NCBI GenBank assembly: GCA_030220185.1
Contig: JASPKZ010004201.1
Location: 432,001-496,000 of the forward strand
DNA from: Diploptera punctata
Taxonomy: Eukaryota > Arthropoda > Insecta > Blattodea > Blaberidae
DNA length: 64,000 nt
Reading direction: 5' to 3'
The notes under the pieces are model-generated. The model was not told where the DNA came from and searched no databases. It saw only the letters and a list, made by a program, of their open reading frames with translations. The position numbers and the translations under genes are program-made. The stretch's first letter is position 1, and each line of letters begins with the position of its first letter. Below, one piece after another: positions 1 to 11,224 of this stretch.

Positions 1-45
1 TATATATATATTAATTGGTGTTTCCCGTATAATGTATCATATTTA

Positions 46-93
<48 letters not shown>

Positions 94-94
94 C
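1..94. repeat. TA and ATT microsatellites
   Basis: A short TA run opens the window, and a TTA array of about 13 units lies at 55-93. The long open frames such arrays create in translation are low-complexity artefacts. Confidence 0.9.
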
Positions 95-280
95 GTATCA
101 TTATTGTTATTACCCTATAAAATGTTGTTTGTACATGACATTTACATTGTTACATTTATTGTATCTTTAACTGTTTATAATTAGTATAGTGTATATCTAT
201 ATTTGTCGAATATTTATTTGTATTTGTGCTGGTTGAGTGGAAGAGAGGGCCTTATGGCCTTAACTCTGCCAGAATAAATA

Positions 281-344
<64 letters not shown>
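95..344 (+). mobile_element. NLR-G (jockey-like) 3' end with ATT tail
   Basis: This is the 3' untranslated end of a non-LTR retrotransposon without coding sequence. It ends with ggttgagtggaag, then a hairpin with arms AGGGCC and GGCCTT, then aactctgccagaataaataaag, and runs into an ATT array (288-344) that acts as the tail. The same terminal block recurs at 34850-34912, at 60399-60446 and, diverged, at 24060-24100, which defines the family. The link to a jockey-like coding region comes from the copy at 59470-60466. The 5' boundary is approximate. Confidence 0.65.
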
Positions 345-347
<3 letters not shown>

Positions 348-454
348 CTAGCAGCTTAAGTTAATGATGTCGAAATTCAAATTTAACCATGATAAAGCCG
401 ATTAATGTTGCTCATAGAATTCTTATTTGTTGCTTGAGGTTCATTTACGTGTCG
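345..454. other. Unassigned AT-rich sequence
   Basis: Nothing recognisable between an ATT tail and a SINE-2 relic. Confidence 0.5.
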
Positions 455-585
455 TAAAGATACCATTCCACGAGACCTGCGGTTTTACATCCCTTCCGAA
501 GAAATATCCATCGACACCATTCGGGTTTGATCCACAACCACGAAAACAAAATTAATATGGATATCACTAGTCCACCGAGACCGAA
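455..585 (-). mobile_element. SINE-2 relic (head part)
   Basis: On the minus strand this aligns with SINE-2 at 9960-10068. Shared blocks are the reverse of actagtccaccg at the head, ggtttga at the box B position, and atccatcgacacc downstream of it. The box B region is badly eroded and the rest of the element is missing, so this is an old 5' fragment. It accounts for the short minus-strand reading frame here, which is not a gene. Confidence 0.6.
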
Positions 586-1387
586 CTGCTTAATTAAATT
601 ACACTCACTCTGTATATGTTGACTTTTTGACATTGTAACGAATGTATATTGTATGTTGAATTAAATCTGCGGTCAATTATTTTTATTTCAATAATGTTTG
701 AGGTATAATGCGTTTATGTCCCTTGAGTTCATATCAAAGTAATACCTTATGTAAATCAGACAGAATTTATTATTTTAATGATATAGTTGGAATATCATTG
801 CGTAATGTATTTAAACGTATTGTGGTACAAAAAGCAAGTCCACATTGAAATTAAACCCATAGTTACATATCAAGTATAACTCCACCTTTTTTTCCCTTTT
901 AAAAGGTATTTTTGTGTATGTAGGTTTTTACATTTATTTGGCTTCAGAAGCCAGCAGATATCATTGTAGAACATTCAAATTGAATTCAGATGCTGCGACA
1001 TTTAAACTTGCCTTTTGTGTTCGTTCGCAAAATTGATTTTCGATGTGTTTTTTTGATTTCAACAATTACTTTTCAACTACTGTCAAAATATCTAGCTTTC
1101 ATTTTACTCTTATATATATATTTTTTTTTCTAGTGATTCATTAAATAGAAAATAAGTCATTGCCTAAATCATGATGTCTAATTGTAAAATTGCTTTAAAA
1201 TAGTTTTAATTAAAATAATTATTTTTCTTCTACCACTTTAAGATTAGTCTGTACGCCTGAGCCGACTCAAAGCATATTCCTCCATCTGGTGATGGGTCGT
1301 CAAACGGAACGTTTACCTCTTGGATTATATTATAAGACCTGTTTTGATAGACGGTATGTCTCCATTCGGTCTATAAGTTGAAATAAA

Positions 1388-1388
<1 letters not shown>
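586..1388. other. Unassigned AT-rich sequence
   Basis: No open frame with family-like features. Poly-A and poly-T runs are frequent. A GC-richer patch at 1245-1370 could be an old SINE or LINE piece, but I cannot match it to anything else in the window. Confidence 0.5.

Positions 1389-1434
<46 letters not shown>
1389..1434. repeat. AT dinucleotide array
   Basis: About 22 AT units directly abut the tail of SINE-1. A further AT run continues on the far side at 1759-1768, so the SINE sits inside the array. Confidence 0.95.
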
Positions 1435-1436
<2 letters not shown>

Positions 1437-1759
1437 ATCCATCCATAGTAATTCTGCCCGAGGGCAGGTCTTTCACTGCAATTATAGCATTTTCATGCTA
1501 TGCTTTGCAGCTTTATAGGGAATTATAGGTGTGGTATCTTCCCGTTTCTTTCCACACCGATGAAGGATAATGATGGTAATGTTAAGGATGATAATGATGG
1601 CCGGATGACTTTCGGGGACCGTTCGGCCCTAAGCTTCCTGACATTTGTCTTACAGGTGAGGAAAAACTCCGAAAAAACCTCGCCCAGGGGCCTGTCCCGA
1701 CCGGGAATCGAACCCGGGCCCGCTGCGTGACAAGGCTACCTCGAGACCACAGCGGTGGA
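1435..1759 (-). mobile_element. SINE-1, near full length
   Basis: A tRNA-derived SINE read on the minus strand. The tRNA-like head is at the right end (ccaccgctgtggtctcgag, then box B GGTTCGATTCCC). The middle is an imperfect ATC-rich microsatellite, followed by the 3' domain with the AGCATGAAAATGCT palindrome and the hairpin around ctgccctcgggcag, and a GGAT tail. Box A and box B form an internal RNA polymerase III promoter; retroposition would need a LINE in trans. The element has no protein. It lies within an AT array, as does the copy at 61270. Confidence 0.92.
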
Positions 1760-3361
1760 TATATATATTATTCTGTAGATAGGGAAATTGGACTATTGTC
1801 ATTATTTTAAGACTTTAATAATTTATTTTGACCATTAGATCATGAATCAGTGATAATTCCAGTAAACGAATAGGCTATAAAAAATTCCAAACAATATTAC
1901 AACTTCCTAACTCCATAATAACATTGTTCTCATGCTATCGCACCCACGTGTATTTGTTTGTACATTCATCAGAACAATGCAGTAAAATAACTCGTTTTTT
2001 ATAAATATATGATGCGTGCATCGTTGGTCACAACTTGATATCATTCTTCACATTATATTCAAATTGTGTCAAAGAGCTTAGTTAAAAGTAAAACGTTTAC
2101 TTCATCTTGAATGTTTTATCTTATTTTGACCTTCGTTTCTTCGACTGTTAGCCAGATATTATAAAACGTTCTTCGGAAATTTAATTATTAGGGCTGAGTA
2201 GTAATTATATTTATTCTTCAATAAATATATTAGTTATGATAGCCTATATGGCGATTTTATAAGTCATGGAAATGCTTTTTTTCAACATTTTCGAATTTTT
2301 AAAAATCTTTTCGTGCATTTTAGGTCATTTTCTTCAATTTTACTATTTTTTGGTCATTTTTAACAGCTTTGGTTAAATGTATTATTTTATGTCATTTCAC
2401 AGGAGAGACAGTTTTCTGTATCTCTGTGTTTACAGCACATCGTTGTAAAAGTTCCTGAACTAATCCAAATCGTTCACATTGCTCATATATTTTCATTATG
2501 CATTACTTACGTTTTCTCCACAGCATATTTTTATATTTAAACGATCTTATATTGATGTTTTTCGCTTTATGTGTAATTTATGTATCAATTTGTTGAATCC
2601 CCTATTTCTTCAAGTGCACATGTGGATTGCAAGAGGAAATGAATATAGCTGTATAAGTCAAAATTAGTTGTGAGGTGTTCACGTGTTAATGTGTAAGGCT
2701 GTTGTAATTCCAAGTCGAAAAGAGTCAATTGCAAACTGTAGAAAAAAAAGTGTGTCGGAATTCAGTGAAAATATATTCTAAACTGTTGGAACTTGTATTT
2801 TACTGTAAAGTGTGCGGAATTAAATGCTCTGCAGATAAAAGTTTCACCATATAACATTTCGGCGCGAGAAACATTTGCGACCTCCTAAAAAAGTAATAAG
2901 TGTCCATATTGCTATTAAAAGAAACTGTATGAACATCAAATAGCATTTCATTTTCCTTTAGGCCTGTTAAGAATTATTTTAACCGTTTGTTAGTGGAAAT
3001 ATTCTGCTACGAAAATGAAGCAATCCTAAATAGCCTAATATCATTTAACGCCACACTGGTCATTCTATTCCAGAAGAATCAAGATTCCGCCTCTTTTCTT
3101 TCGATAGTTTGAGGATGACAATGGTGGTATATCTCAATGCTAACTAAAAGGTATGCCTATTGTTTCATATTATATTAATAGGAAAAAAAATTATCAAGCG
3201 ATAAAAGATAGTTTATTAAATGATAGTTTACTAGTAAAGAACTAAATATTTTAAGAAATACTTTTTTTATAATACAGTTACTCTAACCACAAATAAATTA
3301 CTTATCTACTACAATTATTATTAGATAAACTGATAATCTAGCTATTCTTGTTTCGATAATA
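1760..3361. other. Unassigned AT-rich sequence
   Basis: About 1.6 kb with no recognised gene or repeat. Frames are short and interrupted on both strands. It could hold old, unrecognisable TE sequence or unique intergenic DNA. Confidence 0.5.
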
Positions 3362-3545
3362 TAATCGACGACGGTGGTCCAATCGTTAAACACTTTAGGC
3401 CCGAGGGTCGCAGGTTTAAACGCGGCCGGTCACAATTGATTTTCAGGTTGGAAAAATCCAAGGAACATGTATTTCGGAAGGAACTTTAGCCGTGGGTACG
3501 AAGTCTGAAGATTTCAGACTCGTAAAAGACTCTTAGGCCTAGAGT
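3362..3545 (+). mobile_element. SINE-2, truncated 3'
   Basis: The tRNA-like head ggtggtccaatcgttaaac aligns with the SINE-2 head, and box B is degraded (gcaggtttaaacgc). It is followed by the diagnostic block gaaaaatccaaggaac and the segment ending cagactcgtaaaagac. The 3' half seen at 9678 and 42974 is missing. Sequence divergence suggests an older copy. Confidence 0.8.
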
Positions 3546-3784
3546 AAAGGGTTTTAAACAAAATGTATCAACCTTTATCATCCAAATATTACCTAATATG
3601 GCTACTAGATGTCTCATTGGGTCAGTATTCTGACCATCTGCTACTCTGATTCTGTAAGGAAACAAGCGAAACTAAATTGGGTTGATCTAGAAACTCCTAA
3701 TAAAGGAGAGGCAATGGCTGGACTCAAATGGCGTTAAGCAAGTGAGATTATTTTAATAGAGTTTTAGGGACTTTACAGCTCATT
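3546..3784. other. Unassigned sequence
   Basis: No match to the families defined here. Confidence 0.5.
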
Positions 3785-4322
3785 TTCCAACAACTGCTAG
3801 GTCATCAATACCCAGACCATGGCAAGATAGCCCTACCATCCGGCGGCTGGCCTCACATCTACATATGTTAATCACAGAAGTAGACGATCATCTTGCCTGT
3901 GTACGGGTGACATGTAGTTAGCATGTCGGGTTCCCCAGCCGTTATAGCTGGTTTTCTCAACCTGCAGCCGCTACTTACTGTAGCTACCCAAATGCCTCAG
4001 GATACTGGGTGGGCACCGTAGCATTGCTGCCGATAGGGTTACCCATGCCGAACTGGTCGAAAGTGATAAGCCAGACGAAATAAGTACCTTGGGCGAAAGA
4101 GTGACGATCTTTCACCGTAAAAATACAACCGTCAAGAAATGCGGACATGGGTTCATCTTGGGTAAAATTTTCCGGAAGTCAAATAGTCCCCCATTCGGTT
4201 CTCCGGGCGGGGACTACTTCAGGGAACCCATGCCAAAGGCTCATGGAGACTCGAACCAGCGCAAGTTCCTAGCTCTGCGCCAAGGCATCTTGCCTTCACC
4301 ACTCCGCTACGGCGCGGGACTG
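3785..4322 (-). mobile_element. SINE-3, full length with extra internal sequence
   Basis: A tRNA-derived SINE on the minus strand. The head at 4322 reads gtcccgcgccgtagcgg, with box A TAGCGGAGTGG and box B GGTTCGAGTCTC. The body contains the shared blocks cagccgttatagctgg, ctcaacctgcag and gtagctacccaaat, also seen at 20060-20300, 27690-27965 and 40878-41206. This copy is about 200 bp longer than the 40878 copy between head and body (about 4040-4210), so it carries an extra segment or a nested piece. No protein is expected. Confidence 0.88.
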
Positions 4323-4889
4323 TAAGTATTAATATAGGCCTATCAAATGCTCAAATTTGCATAAATTATTTGCTGTTTATAGCTGTTATTTAATCAATAA
4401 AACAGGCTATATATTCAACTTATTAATAGACCTAATTTTCTTAAATGTATGGAAGCTTAATTAAGTTCTTCCTGATGGGTTAAAACAACAATTTTGATAA
4501 AAGAACTATTCCACGTCCTCAATGAAGAAAAATTATATAATAGTTGCTACTCATATAAGCCGAGTATACCCTCAAGTTCAAAGACAAAATCTCAACAAGA
4601 GGCAACCTCAAACTAAGTACACAGAGATTCCAGGTGAAGTTTATTCTGATCCACAGCACAATAATATTTCTTCACATTCTACCTTTATATAAATATAAAT
4701 ATGGTTGCAGAAATGGAATCATAATTTTCTTACTGAATTATATGACGAGCAAAATGATCCTTCAATAAACGAATTTGATAAAATTTTATCCACATCAATT
4801 TATTTTTACCGAAATATACAAAATATGAATTTATCAATATTATGAAGCTAGGAATTCTAAAACAAATGCAGATTCCCAAAAAAAAAGTA
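4323..4889. other. Unassigned AT-rich sequence, possibly upstream part of NLR-H
   Basis: The stretch just upstream of the R2-like relic has codon-like composition, but I cannot align it with a domain. Confidence 0.4.
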
Positions 4890-5610
4890 TCAAAATCACA
4901 CAAATTCTAAAAGGATATCTAAACGGCAAGAGGAAATACGTAAAAATAATTTTAAATATAAAGAAATGCAATTCATGTATTATAATGAACGTCGAAAAGC
5001 CATTCGAAAAATGTTGAGCGATGATTTCCGTTCCTGTAAGTTCGAAATAAAAAATATCTCCGACAATTTCTCATCTCTCTTTCGTTTCCAAATATCTGTG
5101 TAAGGGATAAATACATATTCTTAATTACAAAAATTCAGCAGTTAGAATTAAATAAAACATTCAGTGATCATATCAACAATGAAGAAACAATAACAGCAGT
5201 GTAGAAAATTACATTGACACGGTTTCCGGTCCGGATGAAGTACTCCATAGAGCAATCAGAAATGAAATTGCTCTTAACATAATCTGTAATGTACCAAGAA
5301 GGATTCTTAAAACATCAGTGGTGGTATCTTCTTTTAAGATAGCCAGAATAATTATTCTTTATAAATCCGGCGAAGAACTGAATCTCTCAAATTAGCATCT
5401 GTTCAGTTTTACGACGGATCATCGAAAGAACTTTAGATTCTAGATTAATATTATATATAATCTTCTGTGAAAGTCAAAAAGGCCTCACTAAATGACCAGG
5501 ATGCTTTCAAACTTCCATATTCTTATTTTCTTAAAAGTGTTAAACACAAGAAGGGTAATGTAACTACTGCTTTCCTCGCTCTTAAAATGCAGTGAGAAAA
5601 CTAAGAAATG
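4890..5610 (+). pseudogene. NLR-H: R2-like reverse transcriptase relic
   Basis: Translated in shifting frames, this keeps the order of an R2-clade polymerase. An open run of about 65 codons ends at the stop near 5103 and includes KRQEEIRKNNFKYKEMQ, similar to the region before the RT in this clade. Next come GPDEVLHRAIRNEIA (5230-5275), ILYKSGEELNLSN near 5358-5397, and a piece reading LRRIIERTLDSRL (about 5407-5445). A CESQKGLTK-like motif follows, then VKHKKGNVTTAFLALK. At least four frame breaks and stops separate them. R2 elements normally sit in 28S rDNA, but no rDNA flanks this copy. Assignment rests on motif order and wording only. Confidence 0.6.
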
Positions 5611-5789
5611 TTTCACATGCATGTGTAATTTTTGTAGAAGTTGTAATGTTTGAAGCCCAATTCACCTGAAGGAAGAATGAATCCGGTTCTATAAATGCAA
5701 TCGGCGAATCTATTATTTTTGGATTCTAAAATTCATTGTGTAGGCTATCACCGTTCAGATTATCTAGTAAAATGTTAAAATATTAAAAA
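5611..5789. other. Unassigned sequence
   Basis: Nothing recognised. Confidence 0.5.
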
Positions 5790-6115
5790 TAAATAGGCCT
5801 ACCACATAGGAAGTCAGATATAATGGGGACAGTTAAGTCTTGTAGACTGCGATGGCAGGACATGTGGCATGAATGGGAAATGAAAGACGTGCATGGAAGC
5901 TTCTTGTAGGAAAACCAGAGGGAAAACGCCCAGTTGGTAGACTAAGAATGAGATGGGAAAATAACATTAACTATGATTTGAGGGAAGTAGATTATACAGG
6001 GGATGATTGGGAAGCATTGGCTCAGGATAGGGATATATGAAGAGCTTTTGTCCTCGCGGCCATGAACCTACGGGTTCGATAGTGCCAGTGAGTTAGTTAG
6101 TTAAATAGGCCTACC
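5790..6115 (+). mobile_element. NLR-B 3' fragment with 14-bp TSD
   Basis: A 5'-truncated RTE-like copy. The insert spans 5804-6101 and is flanked by the direct repeat taaataggcctacc (5790-5803 and 6102-6115). It encodes the polymerase C-terminal tail in broken frame, corresponding to KLLVGKPEGKRPVGR and the following RMRWENNINYDLREVDYTG. It ends ctacgggttcgatagtgcca with a TTAG repeat tail. Heavy 5' truncation with an intact TSD is typical of target-primed reverse transcription. Confidence 0.9.
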
Positions 6116-7374
6116 TGATATAACAAGTCGTCCTCAACTAAAATGAATTTCTGTGCAAAACTTCGACAAGAAGTAAAAAACCATGCTGGTCTTTCAGAAA
6201 TACGGTTTTAACTACTTGGGAGTTTTTTAAACAGAAATTCATATTAATTTAGAACTAAAAAATCATGTAGGCCTTTCAGAAACATGCTGTTAACTACTTG
6301 AAGTTTTTTTTTTTAATTAATTAATTATAGTTGAGGGAGACTAATATATCGAGTATTATTTTTATTATTTTAACATCCCCTGTTTGGATGCTCATCAATC
6401 CAGCAAATATATATAGGCCTACAATTTCAGCAGAATCCAAATATGTTTAACCAAAAAATGCAGTGTAACGAATTTCAATTTTCAGAGCCCTCGATATATT
6501 CAGACTAAAGACCCCTAATTAAACTTTCCACTACTAGGTGTAAGATAAATAAAACCAAAGTAGACCATGAAGGCCTGACGTTATTTACGGCTAACATACG
6601 GAAATTTCAAAATCTCCAATAACAAATGTGAGTTGAAATTTTTAATTGATATTCTCGCAAATACTGCAAACGGAATATGATTTTGCATGAATCCGTCTTA
6701 CAACTGTTGTCCATAGTGAACAACAAAAACAAAAATTGGTTATAATGAACGGCAGTGCTATAGATATTATGTCGGACCTATATCCACCATCTTTGTAAAT
6801 TTGAAAAATAAATTTATGAATAATTTGAAGAAAATATTTTTACTATCTCACCTCATAAAGTTGCCTGTTTTCACGATACCGGTTTCAAAAGTATTGTTAT
6901 ACTTTCATCTTCAGCCTATGTCAAACTCCAACTGTCCAAATGTCGCCGTTAACAGTATCTGGCATCTGGTATCGATTTTATGAACTTTGAAATCAAATTA
7001 TTCTCGTCGGGAATTTCTAAATTCATGGCTCTATATTAATTTTTCTGAATATTCGATTACACATTTTCTCAAATGCTTAATTCCAAATGATTCTCTAAAT
7101 ATTTTAAAAGTTTAGTTTTTCTTCCAATTTTGTGATTCTCTAGCAAACTATCAGCCGTAATTACCAATCTTTTAATTTCACCATTTTTTAACGTTTCTAA
7201 AGTGTTCATTTGTACGAATTTCTAAATTTATTTTTGTTTTTTTCTATAACCTCGTACAAAAGAACACTTTAGAAATATTAAAGTGATAAAATTTGAAGTG
7301 CAAAAAAAATTAAACTACATTAAATTCTAGAAACGCATTCTATTCTACATTAAATTCTAGAAACGCATACTGTA
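6116..7374. other. Unassigned sequence with a diverged ~82-bp duplication
   Basis: No gene is recognised. At 6176-6230 and 6258-6312 two related blocks share tttcagaaa and taactactt, each followed by a T-rich run, so a short tandem duplication is likely. The rest is AT-rich with poly-T and poly-A runs. Confidence 0.5.
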
Positions 7375-7870
7375 TTAAAGGGACTCTTGTTATCCCAACA
7401 TCTATAAGAAACATTAAACTAATATAAAGTATACGTACCCTATAACAGCTATTCTTACACCATATGTATGTTAAACATAGTCTCTTACTTTAACTGACTG
7501 AGAAAAAGATAACGAGTATTCGAAAATAAATTTCCTAGGAAAAATTTTATACCAAAGAGATATGAAGATACAGGTGAATGGAAAATACTACATAACACTG
7601 AGTAAATTGTCTTTATTGAAGCGATGTATAATAACAATTAAATCTCGTATATTGCGATGAGCAAGAACATGTGACACGAATGGGTAATGAAAGAGGGGCA
7701 TGGCAAATATTTGTAAGAAAACCAGTGAGAAGGGACCCAGAAGGTACGCCAAGAATAAAGTGCGGGTATAACATTAACCATTATTTCAGGAAGGTTAATT
7801 ATACAGGAGATAATTGGAAAATATTATTTCAGGATAAGGATGTGTGGAGAACGTATGTTGTGCGGCCATA
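7375..7870 (+). pseudogene. NLR-B polymerase C-terminal relic
   Basis: This aligns with 51180-51620 of the longest NLR-B copy. Matches include the segment around 7495-7545 (gagtattcgaaaataaatttcctagg), and a 66-codon frame at 7671-7871 whose protein keeps RMGNERGAW, KPVRRDPEGTPRIK and DVWRTYVVRP in family order. Many substitutions and lost frames mark it as old. It stops at the conserved gcggccat just before the family end, where the element at 7871 begins, so the terminal 40 bp were probably displaced or lost. Confidence 0.8.
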
Positions 7871-9431
7871 GAGGGGGGATAGTTGGCGCACATTTGTAAA
7901 AAATGCAATATCTCTTTTGTGCAATGGTATGTATATATTATTATTATTACTATATAATCACAATTATTTTACAAACACAAAAAATTACTTTTTAAAACAA
8001 TGGCATAATTGTTTTAATGAAAATCTGACTTAATAAAAATACATAAGTTTAACCATCTCCCCACCCTGGTGGGTAAGATGGCGCAAAGATATATGTGGCA
8101 GTAAGCCGTGCAGAATTACATTAAAACTTCAGTTTTGACTTTCTTATTTTTTTCTTTTCCATTCTTCCACACAAAGAGCACTTGTCTGAATATATAGAGC
8201 AAGTTTCATGAAGCCATCTCGTACATTTAATACATTTTATCCAGTCTGCTCTGGATACTGTCTCTTCATACAGCTCAAAACATTCGACACACTGATTTTC
8301 ATTGTCAGAAGTGGAATCATCACTTTCTGGTATCGGAATTAATGATTCAGATGACGTCGATGGACATGTAGATATATTACGGCGTCTACTCTATGGTTTT
8401 TGTTTTTCTCCTGAGAACTGGCCGAAATTCCATGAGGAAATTTATTTTCCCATCGTGACTCTAACCAGCACAAGTCTGTAGCCCAATTTGTTATTAACAA
8501 TAATTTTAAAAATAACTTGTTGAAATCAAATTGGATCTCATTTAAAAAAAAGTCAAATAATATATTGGATGGATGTATGACCAATATTATGCATTTCTCA
8601 ATGGGAATATATTTTTATAAAAAAATATCATTCGTAATATTTGTACTTGAAATAAAAAAAATTCATTGTATTAGTCATATATAATATTCTGTGCAGAAAG
8701 TTTATCTTATCAATATAATACTTAGTTATGTTTTTAAAATAATAATGAATTTGAGTCAGATTACTACATTTCGTTTAGGTCTGTATGTATTTTATTGACC
8801 TATTATTTATTTTATAATTTGAATAGTTTAATTTAACGTTGATATAAAAAAAATAATTTACAAATTAAAGTCATCGATAATTTATCATAAAATTTAAATA
8901 AATATTTTTGTATTTTTTATCATTTTGACCCCACAATTGCACTTACAAAAAAATCTTAACTGAAGTTAAATGGAAATTATCTTAGGTGAGAGCGGAGCAT
9001 CATTTAAATACCCAGGCGCGCCAACTCTACCACCCTTCTGTGCGCCATCTCTCCTGATTCACACAAAAATGTTTGTGCATAGACTAGAGATGGAATTTTT
9101 TGTAATAAGACATTGAAGTTATGTTATTAGTAACAAGGACAAGTCCCTTTGTATGTAGAGATGTCAATCTCCTTTCTAACGGTATTCAGTCCCTTTCAAA
9201 CTGCACCCACAATAATCCTTTAAAAGTTTCTTCAACTTACCAAAAATATGACTCTTCACGAAAATATTTATTTCTTCTTTTTTTAACGTACAAACACCAC
9301 AATTTCACACGAGAACCTTCTCTTAGGACTGCACAGGCACGAATAGTGAAAAACGAGTTTTCTTATGATTTTAAGGATAAATGTTAGACTGCGCCATCTT
9401 ATACACTGCGCCATCATTCCCATCTTTGCCC
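7871..9431 (-). mobile_element. DNA transposon with oriented GATGGCGCA-type repeats
   Basis: The boundary is inferred. NLR-B is interrupted at TA (7869-7870) and a TA recurs at 9432-9433. Copies of RGWTGGCGCR-type sequence occur at 7881-7890 and 8076-8085 on plus, and at 9016-9026, 9041-9050, 9390-9400 and 9407-9416 on minus. This inward-facing pattern at both ends is that of subterminal transposase-binding sites. A minus-strand zinc-binding reading frame lies inside (8121-8390). C-terminal zinc domains of this kind are known in pogo/Tigger-like transposases of insects. No DDE catalytic region is recognisable, so the copy is defective. Terminal inverted repeats are weak. Confidence 0.6.
8121..8390 (-). 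pseudogene. Cys/His zinc-binding C-terminal domain of a transposase-like protein
   Basis: An open minus-strand frame of 89 codons ends in TAA at 8121-8123 and is bounded upstream by TAG at 8391-8393. It has no start codon of its own, so it is the 3' end of a broken gene. A Ser/Thr/Asp/Glu-rich linker is followed by C-V-E-C, then DWIKCIKCTRWLHETC, then CSLC and a lysine-rich tail (MEKKKIRKSK). The C2...C2HC2...C pattern with W-x-H-x-x-C resembles a PHD-like or jerky/pogo transposase C-terminal zinc knuckle. Position within the repeat-bounded element at 7871-9431 supports a transposon origin. A domesticated host gene exon is possible but lacks support. Confidence 0.6.
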
Positions 9432-9677
9432 TAAACCTCCGACTTCCTTGCCCATTTTAAATATGTTCAATCCGCTCTATTGTAGAACATACAAGTATTA
9501 ACGTACCTATTACGGAACAAGCGCTACTATATATTTCCAAAGTTAGAACATATTTTCCCGCCAAACACATATACGAAACCACAGTAAAGCCAATATCGGG
9601 CTCTCAATGGTCCACGGATAACACGCGATATATTACAATTATACATCTTGCATTAAAAACATACTAAATTTTATCTT
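9432..9677. other. Unassigned sequence
   Basis: No recognised feature. The first bases (aacctccgacttc) loosely match the lost NLR-B end, but too weakly to claim. Confidence 0.4.
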
Positions 9678-10068
9678 CTTGTAAGCCCATGTTTCCCTTA
9701 ACAGAGATTTAAGCGCTCTCCCCCTACAGGGAAGAATTTGAACCATACTAATTTAGTTACACTTGTTTTCGTATAGATGTCACGTGAGTGGTCCGTGGTC
9801 AGCGTTCCGCCTCATACTGACATCTAGGAAACTAAGGTAGTACTAGGACGGGAAAATTCGGTAAATGTTGCTTAGAGGTCTTTCATTCAGGCTTAAAGAT
9901 CTTTTACGAGCCTGAAAATGTTCAGACTCGGGACCCACGGCTTAAAGTCCGTTCGGAGGACTTACTCCTTGGATTTTTCCATCCCAAAAAAAATCCATCG
10001 ACATCGGCCGGGTTTGAACCTCGGGACCAGAGGCAAGGAGCATAACCACTAGTCCACCGCGGCCGATA
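9678..10068 (-). mobile_element. SINE-2, near full length
   Basis: A tRNA-derived SINE. Read on the minus strand, the head is ggccgcggtggactagtgg (box A TGGACTAGTGG-like) and box B is a weak GGTTCAAACC-type sequence. It is followed by ggaaaaatccaaggag and the block tgagtctgaac. The 3' part shares tcagcgttccgcctcat and the reverse of ccatactaatttagtta with the copy at 42974-43336. The two copies define a unit of about 370-390 bp. Confidence 0.85.
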
Positions 10069-10418
10069 CTAAATTGTATAACTAATACAAATTATAAACA
10101 ACATAACTCAAATTAACACAAATATAAAACTTTTAAAATGGGACAGGATTACTCCGGGATGGTTTAATTGGTGTCAGGAAAAGATACGAGGACTAAATTG
10201 TTGCTCGGGACTAGCTCAGGTCAGGGTTCGGTAAGAGCTGGATTCTTATCAAAGGTGACGCAAGGAAGATTAACGTGATGCGTTAATAGGAAATCACTGG
10301 AGGCTGCCGTGGAGTTAACACAGTTGACTACTTTATTTACCTATATGTATACACTGGTCGGCCCTCCGACTATTTTCTAGAGCCCCAAAGCACAATGTAG
10401 GAGATGATCTAGCAATGT
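10069..10418. other. Unassigned sequence
   Basis: Higher GC than its surroundings, with no reading frame or repeat match. Confidence 0.4.
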
Positions 10419-10593
10419 GCCCTGTTCGAAGTAAGGCTAACCACTAACTGATGTGTGCACTGTTTGAAGTAAGGCTAACAACTAACTGACCTATGCACTG
10501 TTTGAAGTAAGGCCAACAACTAACTGATCTATTAGGCTGAGGGCCAGCAACTAAATGATGTATTAGGCTGAGGACCAGCAACTAACTGATGTG
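10419..10593. repeat. Two-phase tandem repeat (3 x 38 bp, then 2 x ~31 bp)
   Basis: Three 38-bp units start at 10419, 10457 and 10495 (gaagtaaggctaacaactaa core). Two shorter units start at 10533 and 10564 (taggctgagggccagcaact core). Both unit types share the cagcaactaactgatgt-like end, so the short unit is probably a deleted form of the long one. Confidence 0.85.
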
Positions 10594-11224
10594 CGATTCT
10601 CTTCGCGACTAATTTATTTGGGTATTAGGTATTTTGTGATCCCGCCCACACGTGCTTTGGACCTCCTTACAAATTAACCAATTTTACAAGTTTTGGGGCT
10701 GGTTTACGCCCATTCTCCATTACTGAGGGATGTTCAAACCTTCCATATATTTTTCTTATGTTGGTAGAATAATTATATTTATTTTCGTATAACGACTTGA
10801 TAACGTCACGTCTCCGATAAAGACGTCACCTGTCATGTCAATATCTTATTGTGTGAAATGTCACCTGTTAGCTTGGGGATTTATGTCGAGTTTGACAGGT
10901 ACCTACCTTGCCGAGTCTTTTGTTACAAAGGGACAGTTCAGATTCTTTTCCCCATTGTATTCGGCACGCTGCCACTGGAAAACCCATGCGTTATACCTGC
11001 CTTGCCTGAGTAATAACTTTATGATGAATTTAATTTATTAAGCTGTATATCAAAATCGTATATTGTTCTAGTTATCAATTTATTTCTATTTCTATTATAC
11101 TAAAAATTGTCCCCTGATTATTTTGAATATGAACTTGGTATAATTTGGATTGTTATTACTCTTTTTATATTTTGGCCTATGTTATATTTGATTAGGATAC
11201 CTTTTTATTATTAGATACTAGGAA
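10594..11224. other. Unassigned sequence
   Basis: Short frames only; no TE signature. Confidence 0.5.

Noticed and set aside
445..633. Minus-strand 62-codon frame as a membrane peptide gene
   Set aside because: The sequence is explained as a SINE-2 relic.
10419..10593. Possible CRISPR array
   Set aside because: Units are contiguous without unique spacers and the context is animal DNA.
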